Positions 53,801-60,976 of a stretch of 64,000 bases of DNA are shown here, in pieces. The first letter of the stretch is position 1. The number at the start of each line of letters is the position of its first letter. Location: positions 62,001 to 126,000 of the forward strand of contig NZ_QFFK01000003.1 of assembly GCF_003149455.1 (NCBI RefSeq). Direction: 5' to 3'. Below the pieces are notes generated by a model. That model saw only the letters and a list, made by a program, of their open reading frames with translations, made no database searches and had not been told where the DNA came from. The position numbers and the translations under genes were made by a program. Origin of the DNA: Chitinophaga deserti (GTDB taxonomy: Bacteria > Bacteroidota > Bacteroidia > Chitinophagales > Chitinophagaceae).

Positions 53801-54313
53801 CAGCACGGTAACGCCAGGCAGCGGAAGGCCCTGCTCATCTGTTACGAGGCCGCGCACTGCAGCCTGTTGCTGCGGAATGGCGGTAAGGTCCTGCAGGGGA
53901 GCGGCTGCGGCAGTAGCTGCCGTTGTGCCGGAAGACACCGGTGCAGCAGCAGGTTTCTCTTTTTTGTAAATGATGTAATCGTTACCCGATGCCTGTTCTG
54001 CTTCGAGGCCGAATGCAGCGAGGTAGCGGTTGAGGTAAGTGAGAACAGCTTCACCACTGCGGGCAGGCGGAGGGTCGGCTAATTGATTACTTACGGTGTT
54101 GCCCATGTAATTGATGCGCACGCGCAGCTCTTTCTCCATGTTGGCAAGCACGCGCTTCAGCGGCAGTTTCTTTCCTCCCGTTTCCTGCGGGGGCTCCAGG
54201 TATGAGGGGGCTGGCACCCTTTGCGTCATGACATAGCCCGATGCTGCCTGTGTGGCGCTCAAGGCCAGGCACATCGCCAGCGTCAGGCATCGGCCGGCGT
54301 TGAATTGTCCCAT
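50852..54313 (-). CDS. SusC/RagA-type TonB transporter with STN signalling domain
   Basis: A 1153-residue protein. After a signal peptide comes an STN domain (LPLKRVLANMEKELRVRINY, ending near VSNDYIIYKK-like sequence at about residue 115), an Ala/Thr-rich linker, a carboxypeptidase-like domain (VRGLVTDEQGLPLPGVTVLVKG), a plug with ISIRGTTALP and LPLFILDGYPTNIQ, and a barrel ending FTLSTRF. The STN domain, absent in the SusC at 12490, links this transporter to the FecR and sigma genes just upstream. Imported substrate unknown; no polysaccharide-degrading enzyme is encoded in the locus. Confidence 0.93.
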   Translation of the reverse strand: MGQFNAGRCLTLAMCLALSATQAASGYVMTQRVPAPSYLEPPQETGGKKLPLKRVLANMEKELRVRINYMGNTVSNQLADPPPARSGEAVLTYLNRYLAAFGLEAEQASGNDYIIYKKEKPAAAPVSSGTTAATAAAAPLQDLTAIPQQQAAVRGLVTDEQGLPLPGVTVLVKGTVNGTKTNDNGRYEIRNVPPNATLVYSFIGYKAQEVKVGKRTQIDMKLLTDVQSMKDVVITGYQRIKRDNYTGSAVTITGEELKRFNPQNILSSIQAYDPSFRIAENNLAGSDPNRLPNISIRGTTALPANTDNVLSRNQLASVTNLPLFILDGYPTNIQAIFDLDMNRVETITLLKDAAATAIYGSRASNGVVVIYTKAPKEGKLELHYNYELNVVAPDLTAYNVLNASDKLEYERLAGLYRENGVDGADELEKQYYRKRNNVLAGVNTYWLSQPIQTELGHRHSVSVQGGTKAVKYGVDARYQSNGGVMKGSGRDRYSLSNTLSYNLGDNKFLARNMFTITQVNQRNSNYGSFSNYVRMNPYFPKTDSMGRLIREIDLWNSRGGLENSVIRSTVLNPMYEATIGNFDKSEYLEFTDILALEYNFNPQWRVRSEISYIRRGASLDKFTSPYSNVFYDYKGDDLKNRGEYMYSTDKETQWDGNITLNYNKQLGGNFITATGGFNMQSVDYWRKEAVGEGFVNDRFNDINFARRYKANAHPEGESRQQRLAGGFATVNYAYKNRYLLDATFRVDGSSKFGADSRMAPFWSMGVGWNLHQESFLQGHRFINQLKLRATTGLTGDVSFPSYLSNTTYQYYGGDWYSTGVGAVFKEYGNTNLKWQRTQNYDLGMEASLWNDRIYFAPRYYYKHTRDLLADVNVPLSTGFPKYKENLGEMVNKGYEVFLRMNAFRTRKWSVNFNVNLVHNTNEITRISNALKSFNDEIDKQQTEKPEFRSVPLLRFKEGQSMSTIYAVRSLGIDPETGKEIFLKADGTRTYDYNVKDIAPVGDETPLLEGNFGTSVVYGGFMLEVRFWTRLGGDIYNQTLVDRVENADPRYNVDSRVLTERWIKPGDVAFFKNIADQGSTQTSSRFVQEENRLELKSIFLSYDFPASFYKKMRMHYLRASVNMNDLAYWSTVKAERGIDYPFARNITFTLSTRF

Positions 54314-54457
54314 AGCAATGTAGATTTAGGTTGGTTGTTTATCAGAATGTCGATTTCGGTTTGGTCCCATAATGGCATAATTTTCCCTTCCGGCGGCATG
54401 GCATGCTGCACGGTTCCGGCTATTCCGGCGTCTGTTGATGTATGCTGAGAATGTCTT

Positions 54458-55480
54458 TTACTGTCCCCCTTTCCTTCGGATTACGTAACTTTTCTTTCCG
54501 CTCTCTGTGATCGTGATATCGAACGACCGTGTCAGTGTTTTAAAGAACACTTCCGGCTGTCCGGTCGGTATTGTTCCCGTGAAAGTTTCCTGCAGCATGG
54601 CACTGTCTTCCAGCCGCACTTTCACACCCGTATTTTCTTCTAATGCCAGCAGTACTTCGGCCAGCGTTGCATCATGGAAGATGAGCCGCTGCTGCTGCCA
54701 GGCGTCGTAATTACCGGGGTCTACCTGCTGGTTGGAAAGCTCCCTGCGTTGGGCGCTCCAGGTTACCATATCCCCCGGCTTCATGGCAATGAGTGCCGTA
54801 TCTTTCTGATTCAGTTTCAGGTTCACCTTACCATTTCGCAGCACTACCTGTGTTTGTACACGACGGGTGTTGACGTTGAAGGCTGTCCCCACCACCTGAA
54901 TATCCACATCATCGGTATGTACAATGAACTTCCGGTTACCGGCTTCGTGCTTCACTTCAAAAAAAGCTTCGCCTCCCAGCCATACTTCGCGGGTGGAATC
55001 ATGATCCCATGAAGCGGCATATTTTACCGTGGAATTTACATTGAGGCGTATCTCCGACCCATCGGGCAGCGCGATCGTTTTCACTTCCCCGAAGGCAGTG
55101 GTAACGGTATGCATGGCGGCCAGGACGCTTTGTTCTTTACGCGGTGCAAGTACCATCACTGCTATACCTATTACGATGGCGGCGGCAGCCCATGGCAGCC
55201 AGCGCACGATGGCGCTGCGGCTTTGGCGGGCAGGCGTTGCATCAATGGTAGCCATCACCTTTTGCCAGGTAGCTTCTTCCATATGGGCGCCGGGCTGAGC
55301 TTCCTCTCCGTCTGTTACCAGCAGCCAGTCTTTCGCGGCCTGTACGGCAGCCGCATGTTCCGGATGCCGGCGCGTCCATGCTTCCCATTCCTCCGTTGCG
55401 CGGGTATCTTTTTCAAGCACCCACGCCCGGAAACCGGGTTGCGATAAGAAGTATTCCAACGTGAAGTTCTGGTCGGCCAT
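54458..55480 (-). CDS. FecR-type anti-sigma membrane protein
   Basis: A 340-residue protein with N-terminal cytoplasmic domain (LEYFLSQPGFRAWVLEKDTRATEEWEAW region), a transmembrane helix (LPWAAAAIVIGIAVMVL, about residues 93-110), the periplasmic FecR domain (VKTIALPDGSEIRLNVNSTVKY, EVKHEAGNRKFIVHTDDVDIQVVGT) and a DUF4974-like C-terminus (FHDATLAEVLLALEENTGVKVRLED). It should restrain the adjacent ECF sigma factor and receive signal from the STN domain of the next gene. A 144-bp gap precedes the SusC start. Confidence 0.92.
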   Translation of the reverse strand: MADQNFTLEYFLSQPGFRAWVLEKDTRATEEWEAWTRRHPEHAAAVQAAKDWLLVTDGEEAQPGAHMEEATWQKVMATIDATPARQSRSAIVRWLPWAAAAIVIGIAVMVLAPRKEQSVLAAMHTVTTAFGEVKTIALPDGSEIRLNVNSTVKYAASWDHDSTREVWLGGEAFFEVKHEAGNRKFIVHTDDVDIQVVGTAFNVNTRRVQTQVVLRNGKVNLKLNQKDTALIAMKPGDMVTWSAQRRELSNQQVDPGNYDAWQQQRLIFHDATLAEVLLALEENTGVKVRLEDSAMLQETFTGTIPTGQPEVFFKTLTRSFDITITESGKKSYVIRRKGGQ

Positions 55481-55559
55481 GATGATTACTTAACAGGTAA
55501 AGCGTGGAATGGCAAAAATCTTAGCGCCCTTTCCTGATTATTTTTAAAATATTTTTTTC

Positions 55560-56165
55560 TCAGCAAAACCCGCATGTCCATAAAAAAGTGGTTGCTGAAA
55601 CGATTTTGTCGCTGTTATCTTTTAAATACTTCAGTGCTTTAGACAGCAATACGTAAGCTGAATTCACGGAAAGCGACATGATGCCGGCAGTTTCCTGTGT
55701 ATCCAGGCCCTGGTAATAACGGAGATATAATACTTCCTGCTGCCGCGGCGGCAACTGAGCCATTACACCCGCCAGGCGCTCCCTGCGCTGCAGGTCGCTC
55801 TGGCGGCCAATGAGCTCTTCTTCCGGAGATGCGGAAGGTGTATCCGCGAAATCCGCAGGATCATCGTGCAGCTCCAGCTGCCTGCCTAAATGTTGGAGTA
55901 TGCGCCTTTTAAGGCTGGAAAGGAGATAGTAGCGAATGGAGTCGGTAACGGAAAGGCCGCCCCTGCCCTGCCAGATGCTCACGAATACATCATGAATGGC
56001 ATCCTGCACGATGGTTTCGCTGGCATGTACCTTCATTCCGTAGCCAAACAGCGGGCGGAAGTGCTGGCGGTAGATGTAGCCCAGCGCTTCCCGGTCGCCA
56101 TCCTTCACTTTCATCCACAGGTCCGCGTCTGCAAGGCCGGAGTATTTACCAGCGGCGGCATTCAT
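55560..56165 (-). CDS. ECF sigma-70 factor of the SusCD/TlpA locus
   Basis: The frame is open to 56273 but the start at 56165 (MNAAAGKYSGLADADLW) gives 201 residues and fits the family. Region 2 (ALGYIYRQHFRPLFGYGMKV, QDAIHDVFVSIWQ) and region 4 (LPPRQQEVLYLRYYQGLDTQETAGIMSLSVNSAY region) are clear. It belongs to the FecI-like Bacteroidetes-specific class. A TATCTTTA element (56193-56200, minus strand) about 28 bases upstream is a plausible promoter. Confidence 0.88.
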   Translation of the reverse strand: MNAAAGKYSGLADADLWMKVKDGDREALGYIYRQHFRPLFGYGMKVHASETIVQDAIHDVFVSIWQGRGGLSVTDSIRYYLLSSLKRRILQHLGRQLELHDDPADFADTPSASPEEELIGRQSDLQRRERLAGVMAQLPPRQQEVLYLRYYQGLDTQETAGIMSLSVNSAYVLLSKALKYLKDNSDKIVSATTFLWTCGFC

Positions 56166-56229
56166 ATGTTCTGTTCCCTTGCTCAAGTCCGCTAAAGATA
56201 AAAAGGGGATTGCTGGAAAGCAACAGAAA

Positions 56230-56254
56230 AGGCTTCCCCGAACCGGAGAAGCCT
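56230..56254 (-). terminator. terminator after aroQ
   Basis: AGGCTTC (56230-56236) pairs with GAAGCCT (56248-56254), with an inner CCG/CGG. The minus strand continues TTTTCTGTTG. Confidence 0.55.
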
Positions 56255-56285
56255 GTATAATGCGGGAAATCAACCACTTTTTTTC

Positions 56286-56705
56286 TTAGCGCTCCAGCAA
56301 ATAGCGCACGGCCAGATCGTAGCCTTTCATGCCAAGGCCCGTAATCACCCCCACCGCTTTACCGCCGGTGATGGATTTATGCCGGAACTCTTCCCGGGCA
56401 TACACATTACTGATATGCACCTCCACCACGGGCGTTTGTATACCTGCAATGGCATCGCGGATGGCGTAGGAATAGTGTGTATAGGCGCCGCCATTAAAGA
56501 TGATGCCGTCGTATTCAAACCCTACTTCCTGGAGCTTATTGATCAGCTCCCCTTCCACGTTGCTCTGGTAATACACCAGGTCGGCCTGCGGGAAGGCAGC
56601 CTTCAGCTGGTCGAAATACTGTTCGAAAGAGATCTTTCCGTAGATCTCTGGTTCGCGCTTGCCCAACAGGTTCAGGTTGGGTCCGTTGATGATGGCTATT
56701 TTCAT
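56286..56705 (-). CDS. aroQ: type II 3-dehydroquinate dehydratase
   Basis: A 139-residue enzyme of the shikimate pathway that converts 3-dehydroquinate to 3-dehydroshikimate. Characteristic motifs are in order: IINGPNLNLLGKREPEIYG (catalytic Tyr loop), YQSNVEGELINKLQ, IIFNGGAYTHYSYAIRDA (Asn and Tyr binding), VEVHISNVYAREEFRHKS (catalytic His). Length equals the family norm (about 140). It follows ubiX by 18 bp on the same strand and ends with a hairpin. Confidence 0.95.
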   Translation of the reverse strand: MKIAIINGPNLNLLGKREPEIYGKISFEQYFDQLKAAFPQADLVYYQSNVEGELINKLQEVGFEYDGIIFNGGAYTHYSYAIRDAIAGIQTPVVEVHISNVYAREEFRHKSITGGKAVGVITGLGMKGYDLAVRYLLER

Positions 56706-56723
56706 GTAGAAGATTGATCAGTT

Positions 56724-57284
56724 TTAAGATCCCCAGCGGAATGTATCCTGCTCGAGGCCCGCCAGGTCAATTACCCGGTCGGTTACCGTTGCTGCCACCT
56801 CTTCGATGGTGCGGGGCTTTGAATAAAAGGAAGGCGTAGCCGGACAAATAATCCCTCCCGCTTCCGTTACTGTCTGCATATTGCGGATGTGCACCAGGTT
56901 GTAAGGCGTATCGCGCAGCACGCATATTAGTTTACGCCGCTCTTTCAGCACCACATCCGCCGCACGGGTAATCAGATCGTTGGAGATGCCTCCTGCAATA
57001 CGGCCCAGCGTACCCATGGAACAGGGGCAGATGATCATGGTATTGAAGCGCCCGCTACCGCTGGCAAACGGTGCATGGAAATCTTTCTGCGAAAACACCG
57101 GGAAAGGCAGATGCTCATACCCCTTATCGTCCAGCTCGGTTTCCCAGACGGTCTTCGCATTGTCCGTCATTACAATGGCCACCTGCTCTACCTGGTCCTT
57201 CAACCGGTCCAGCTTCTGCAGGAGCTGGCGTGCGTATATAGAACCGCTCGCCCCGGTAACCGCCACAACTATACGATGCTTCAT
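56724..57284 (-). CDS. ubiX: UbiX-type flavin prenyltransferase
   Basis: A 186-residue flavoprotein that makes prenylated FMN, the cofactor of UbiD decarboxylases. Motifs are VAVTGASGSIYARQLL (FMN phosphate loop), CPCSMGTLGRIAGGISNDLITRAADVVLKERRKLICVLRDTPYNLVH region, and IICPATPSFYSKP. Length is normal. No ubiD gene is in the window. The start is fixed by a TAGATTTG element 4 bases upstream; the gene heads an ubiX-aroQ pair. Confidence 0.93.
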   Translation of the reverse strand: MKHRIVVAVTGASGSIYARQLLQKLDRLKDQVEQVAIVMTDNAKTVWETELDDKGYEHLPFPVFSQKDFHAPFASGSGRFNTMIICPCSMGTLGRIAGGISNDLITRAADVVLKERRKLICVLRDTPYNLVHIRNMQTVTEAGGIICPATPSFYSKPRTIEEVAATVTDRVIDLAGLEQDTFRWGS

Positions 57285-57288
57285 ATGG

Positions 57289-57296
57289 CAAATCTA
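57289..57296 (-). promoter_or_regulatory. -7 element TAGATTTG of ubiX
   Basis: On the minus strand TAGATTTG fits TAnnTTTG and ends 4 bases before the ATG at 57284. Confidence 0.6.
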
Positions 57297-57346
57297 CAAA
57301 AAACACGGTCCTGTTAAAAAGCATTTACGCTTTTCAACAGGACCGT
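57297..57346 (-). terminator. terminator of ytxJ
   Basis: ACGGTCCTGTT (57305-57315) and AACAGGACCGT (57336-57346) form an 11-bp stem extended by AAAAGC/GCTTTT. T-runs flank both sides; on the minus strand it follows the ytxJ stop and ends next to the ubiX promoter. Confidence 0.85.
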
Positions 57347-57367
57347 ACCCTTTTTTTAATATTTTTC

Positions 57368-57691
57368 TTAGCTCATCTCTGTCAGTTCCTCCATGCGGAT
57401 GGCCATATGACTTTCGTCGTACACACATTCACCATTCCGGATCAGCAGCACCTGGGGCGATTCATGCTCCACACCGAACTTTTCGGCGATGTGATTGCTC
57501 ACGGGGCGGTAGCGGATAAGGTCGAGGTAATAAAACTCCCAGCCTTCCGGCGCTACAGATCGCTCCAGCCGCGTTTTAACCATGCCGCTTGTAGGGCAGC
57601 GCGTGCTGTGCTTGAATATCACGACCGGATGGTCGAACGACCGTTGCTGGATTTCTGCCAGCTGTTCTTCACTTTCCAACGTTGTCCACAT
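57368..57691 (-). CDS. ytxJ: YtxJ-type bacillithiol-system thioredoxin-like protein
   Basis: The start at 57691 (MWTTLESEEQLAEIQ) is favoured by a TATCTTTG element 6 bases upstream; 107 residues. It has a thioredoxin-like fold with VVIFKHSTRCPTSGMVKTRLE (single active-site Cys, monothiol CPTS), YYLDLIRYRPVSNHIAEKF and ESPQVLLIRNG (cis-Pro). YtxJ proteins are proposed to remove bacillithiol from proteins, and occur in Bacteroidota that make this thiol. Biosynthetic bsh genes are not in the window. Confidence 0.85.
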   Translation of the reverse strand: MWTTLESEEQLAEIQQRSFDHPVVIFKHSTRCPTSGMVKTRLERSVAPEGWEFYYLDLIRYRPVSNHIAEKFGVEHESPQVLLIRNGECVYDESHMAIRMEELTEMS

Positions 57692-57697
57692 AGCCCA

Positions 57698-57705
57698 CAA
57701 AGATA
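57698..57705 (-). promoter_or_regulatory. -7 element TATCTTTG of ytxJ
   Basis: On the minus strand TATCTTTG lies between the stop of the 46-residue lipoprotein gene and the ytxJ start codon, 6 bases before the latter. Confidence 0.55.
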
Positions 57706-57709
57706 ATGA

Positions 57710-57850
57710 CTAACACTGTTTATTTTGCTCATGCTGCACTTTCGTAATCTTCATAGGGCAACCCAGCTTCTGGGAAGCGCAGGAAGAAAACAGGGCAGCA
57801 ACCACTGCCACCACACAAAATGTACCGAACATACGGCTTGCTGATCTCAT
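57710..57850 (-). CDS. 46-residue small lipoprotein
   Basis: A short minus-strand frame from ATG 57850 to TAG 57710. It begins with a basic N-terminus and a hydrophobic stretch (FCVVAVVAALFSSC) that ends in a standard lipobox (LFSSC). The mature peptide would be about 23 residues with two further Cys (LGCPMK and a C-terminal Cys). Signal plus lipobox in so short a frame is unlikely by chance. It ends 18 bp before the ytxJ start codon. Function unknown; tiny lipoproteins of this kind are frequent in Bacteroidota. Confidence 0.6.
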   Translation of the reverse strand: MRSASRMFGTFCVVAVVAALFSSCASQKLGCPMKITKVQHEQNKQC

Positions 57851-58017
57851 AGTCTGCGTTTTAGTAATTAAACGAAATTTCATAGGCCTGGATTGTAGAA
57901 CTTTGTGATGTGTATTTTGTAACGTTATTTTGCAAATATATACTTTATATTAAAAAAAACAATCCTATGTGGTCCCGGTGGCATGAAAATGGACGGGTGG
58001 CACAGTGAACCTAAGTT

Positions 58018-59391
58018 ATGACAAAAGTACATTTTATAGCAATAGGCGGGAGCGTGATGCACCAGCTGGCCATTGCACTGAAAAATAAAGGGTATGAGGT
58101 TTCCGGGAGCGACGATGAGATTTTCGAGCCTTCCCGCACCAATCTCCGCCTCGCAGGCATCCTCCCCGATACGCTGGGCTGGGATCCGGAAAGGGTAACG
58201 CCTGATCTTCATGCCGTTATCCTCGGCATGCACGCCCGGGCCGATAACCCCGAGCTGATCCGCGCCCGGGAGCTGAAACTGCCCATTTACTCCTTCCCGG
58301 AATATATGTACCAGGAAAGCAGGAACAAAACCCGCGTAGCCATCGGCGGCAGCCATGGTAAAACCACCATCACCTCCATGGTAATGCACGTTTTACAGCA
58401 GTGCAGCATGCAGTTCGATTACCTCGTAGGTGCGCGCCTCGAAGGGTTTGCCCAGTCCGTAAACATTACCGACGCCCCCCTCATCGTTTGTGAGGCCGAC
58501 GAATATCCCGCTTCCGTCATTGAAAAGCGGCCCAAATTCCACTTCCTCCACCCGCAGGTGGCAGTATTAAGCGGCATCGCCTGGGATCATATCAACGTAT
58601 TCCCCACTTTCGACAACTACCTGGAGCAGTTCGCCATCTTTATCCGTACCATGGAACCGGGTGGCAGGCTGATCTATAATGAGTCTGACGAAACGCTTCG
58701 CCAGCTGGTGGAAAAAGAAGGTAAACACCTCACGCTTGAGCCGTATGGCATGCCGGAGCACGTGATCCGTAACGGGGTTACCCGCGTAAGGTTCGGCAAC
58801 GCTTCTACCGACCTTCAGGTGTTTGGCGGGCATAACCTGCTGAATATCCATGCCGCCCTGCTCGTATGCCGGGCACTCGGCGTAGGGGATATCGACTTCC
58901 TCGCAGCTATCGCCACTTTCAAAGGCGCAGCGAAAAGACTGGAGCTGGTGGGTAAGAATGAAGAATCCGCCATCTACCGCGATTTTGCGCACGCACCTTC
59001 CAAAGTAAAAGCCACCATTCATGCAGTAAAGGAGCAATACCCCGAGCGGAAACTCATTGCTGTTCTGGAGCTGCATACCTATTCCAGCCTCAGCGCCGGG
59101 TTCATGAAAGAATACAACGGAGCATTGGCTCCTGCAGATGAAGCAGCAGTATTTTACAGTGGCCATGCACTGGAAATCAAGCGGATGCCGTACCTTGAGC
59201 CCTCCGTAATCAGAGAAGGCTTCGGAAGGGAAGATCTCAAGGTCTTTACCAACCGTGCCGACCTCGAAAAGTGGCTCGGCGGCCGCTCTTTTGCACACGC
59301 CAACCTGCTGATGATGAGCTCAGGAGATTACGAAGGACTCGATTTCGCAGGACTTAAAAAATATTTACCGGTTCAGAAACCTCAATCATAA
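58018..59391 (+). CDS. mpl: UDP-N-acetylmuramate:L-Ala-gamma-D-Glu-meso-DAP ligase
   Basis: A 457-residue Mur ligase that recycles cell-wall tripeptide by joining it to UDP-MurNAc. The N-terminal UDP-binding motif HFIAIGGSVMHQLAIALKNKG has the Gly-rich form of MurC/Mpl proteins. IGGSHGKTTITSM is the ATP loop, followed by VCEADEYPAS, HINVFPTFDNYLEQF, FGGHNLLNIHAAL and RDFAHAPSKVKATIHAV. The combination, and the length of 457, fit Mpl better than MurC. The exonuclease gene follows immediately (2-bp gap). Confidence 0.93.
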   Translation: MTKVHFIAIGGSVMHQLAIALKNKGYEVSGSDDEIFEPSRTNLRLAGILPDTLGWDPERVTPDLHAVILGMHARADNPELIRARELKLPIYSFPEYMYQESRNKTRVAIGGSHGKTTITSMVMHVLQQCSMQFDYLVGARLEGFAQSVNITDAPLIVCEADEYPASVIEKRPKFHFLHPQVAVLSGIAWDHINVFPTFDNYLEQFAIFIRTMEPGGRLIYNESDETLRQLVEKEGKHLTLEPYGMPEHVIRNGVTRVRFGNASTDLQVFGGHNLLNIHAALLVCRALGVGDIDFLAAIATFKGAAKRLELVGKNEESAIYRDFAHAPSKVKATIHAVKEQYPERKLIAVLELHTYSSLSAGFMKEYNGALAPADEAAVFYSGHALEIKRMPYLEPSVIREGFGREDLKVFTNRADLEKWLGGRSFAHANLLMMSSGDYEGLDFAGLKKYLPVQKPQS

Positions 59392-59393
59392 TA

Positions 59394-60170
59394 ATGTCTG
59401 CTTTACAACTTACCCGTCCCCTCGCCGTGATCGACCTGGAGACAACCGGCACAAACGTTGCCACCGACCGAATCATTGAAATCGCTGTCATCAAAGTGAT
59501 GCCGGACCGTTCCGTGCAGCGCAAGGTAAAACGGATTAACCCTCAGATGCCTATTCCCCCGGCCAGTACTGCTATTCATGGCATTAAGGATGAAGATGTG
59601 GCAGACGCGCCTACCTGGAAGCAGGCCGCAAACGAGTTCCGCCAGTTCCTCGAGCAATGCGACATTGCCGGGTACAACTCTAACAGGTTTGATATTCCCA
59701 TGCTCGTGGAAGAGTTTCTGCGGGTAGGGCTCACCTTTGATGTGGCCGACCGCCGGTTTGTAGACGTACAGAAGATTTTCCACCTCATGGAAAAGCGTAC
59801 CCTCGGCGCCGCTTACAAGTTTTATTGCGATAAAGACCTTACGAACGCCCATAGTGCCGAAGCCGATGCCGAGGCCACTTTCGAGATACTGGAAGCCCAG
59901 CTGGACCGCTACGCTACCCTGCTGAAGGCCGATGTGGAAGCCCTCGCACAGTTTACCAAAGAAGATGAGTATGTAGACTTTGCCCGCCGCATTATCCGGC
60001 AGAACGGAGTTGAAATGTTCAACTTCGGGAAGTACAAAGGCCGTGCTGTTCGTGATGTACTGAAAGCAGAGCCACAGTACTACGACTGGATGATGAAAGC
60101 CGAATTCCCACTCAACACGAAGGAAAAGCTGACAGAGATCTATCACGACATGATGCTAAAAAAACCATAA
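59394..60170 (+). CDS. DEDDh 3'-5' exonuclease (DnaQ-like)
   Basis: A 258-residue protein. Exo I motif AVIDLETTGT, Exo II motif YNSNRFDIPMLVEEF and Exo III motif AHSAEADAEATFEIL give the DEDDh set of metal-binding residues. The last 50 residues (MFNFGKYKGRAVRDVLKAEPQYYDWMMKAEF) form a small domain often attached to such exonucleases (DUF3820-like). It probably degrades or proofreads DNA or RNA ends outside the replicase, since no polymerase domain or tau-binding partner is present. It is co-transcribed with mpl. Confidence 0.9.
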   Translation: MSALQLTRPLAVIDLETTGTNVATDRIIEIAVIKVMPDRSVQRKVKRINPQMPIPPASTAIHGIKDEDVADAPTWKQAANEFRQFLEQCDIAGYNSNRFDIPMLVEEFLRVGLTFDVADRRFVDVQKIFHLMEKRTLGAAYKFYCDKDLTNAHSAEADAEATFEILEAQLDRYATLLKADVEALAQFTKEDEYVDFARRIIRQNGVEMFNFGKYKGRAVRDVLKAEPQYYDWMMKAEFPLNTKEKLTEIYHDMMLKKP

Positions 60171-60209
60171 AAGTTTAGTAGTTCCGGCGCAAAACCGCTG
60201 GATATTATC

Positions 60210-60217
60210 TATTTTTG
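60210..60217 (+). promoter_or_regulatory. -7 element TATTTTTG before the glycosyltransferase gene
   Basis: TATTTTTG fits TAnnTTTG and ends 24 bases before the TTG start codon at 60242. Confidence 0.45.
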
Positions 60218-60241
60218 CTATCCTTAAATCATTTCAGCTAA

Positions 60242-60967
60242 TTGGAAAAATTAGTTATCATACCCACTTACAACGAAAAGGACAATATCGCGCGCATGAT
60301 CGAGACGGTGTTTTCGTTGCAACAGGGGTTCCATATCCTTATTGTTGACGACGGCTCGCCGGATGGCACGGGTGCGATCGTCAAAGGCATGCAGGCACAG
60401 TTTCCCGGGCAGTTATTCATTGAAGAACGCAGCGGTAAGCAGGGCCTGGGCACAGCATACATCCACGGGTTCAGATGGGCGCTGCAACGCAGCTATCAGT
60501 ACATCTTCGAGATGGATGCCGACTTTTCCCACAATCCGAAAGATCTCATCCGCCTCTACGACGCCTGCGCCACAGGAGGTGCCGATGTATCGGTAGGTTC
60601 CCGCTACGTACCGGGAGGCAAAACGGAGAACTGGCCCTGGGACAGGGCGGTGCTCTCCTACGGCGCCTCCATTTACGTGCGCTGCATTACCTGGATGCCG
60701 GTGAAAGATGCCACTGCAGGCTTCGTGTGCTACACGCGTAAGGTGCTGGAAACGATGAACCTGGGAGATATCCGGTTTGTAGGATACGCTTTCCAGATCG
60801 AAATGAAATTTACCGCTTGGAAGCTCGGTTTCCGGATCGCCGAAGTTCCCATTACTTTTATCGACCGGAAGGAAGGCTACTCCAAAATGAGCAAGGGCAT
60901 CGTGAAAGAAGGGATTTTCGGAGTGCTGAAGATCCAGTGGCACAGCCTTTTTGGAAAGCGCCGCTAA
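60242..60967 (+). CDS. polyprenol-phosphate mannosyltransferase-like GT2 enzyme
   Basis: A 241-residue GT2 enzyme that starts at TTG 60242, right before the conserved LVIIPTYNEKDNI. The dolichol-phosphate-mannose-synthase family motifs are ILIVDDGSPDGTG, YIFEMDADFSHNPKDLIRLY (metal/nucleotide-binding DADFSH near residue 90), DVSVGSRYVPGG, and the late FIDRKEGYSKMS. It lacks C-terminal membrane helices, so it is the single-domain type. It would move a sugar (mannose or glucose) from a nucleotide to a polyprenol carrier for envelope glycosylation. The transporter gene starts 9 bp downstream. Confidence 0.88.
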   Translation: MEKLVIIPTYNEKDNIARMIETVFSLQQGFHILIVDDGSPDGTGAIVKGMQAQFPGQLFIEERSGKQGLGTAYIHGFRWALQRSYQYIFEMDADFSHNPKDLIRLYDACATGGADVSVGSRYVPGGKTENWPWDRAVLSYGASIYVRCITWMPVKDATAGFVCYTRKVLETMNLGDIRFVGYAFQIEMKFTAWKLGFRIAEVPITFIDRKEGYSKMSKGIVKEGIFGVLKIQWHSLFGKRR

Positions 60968-60976
60968 TATTGTGCA

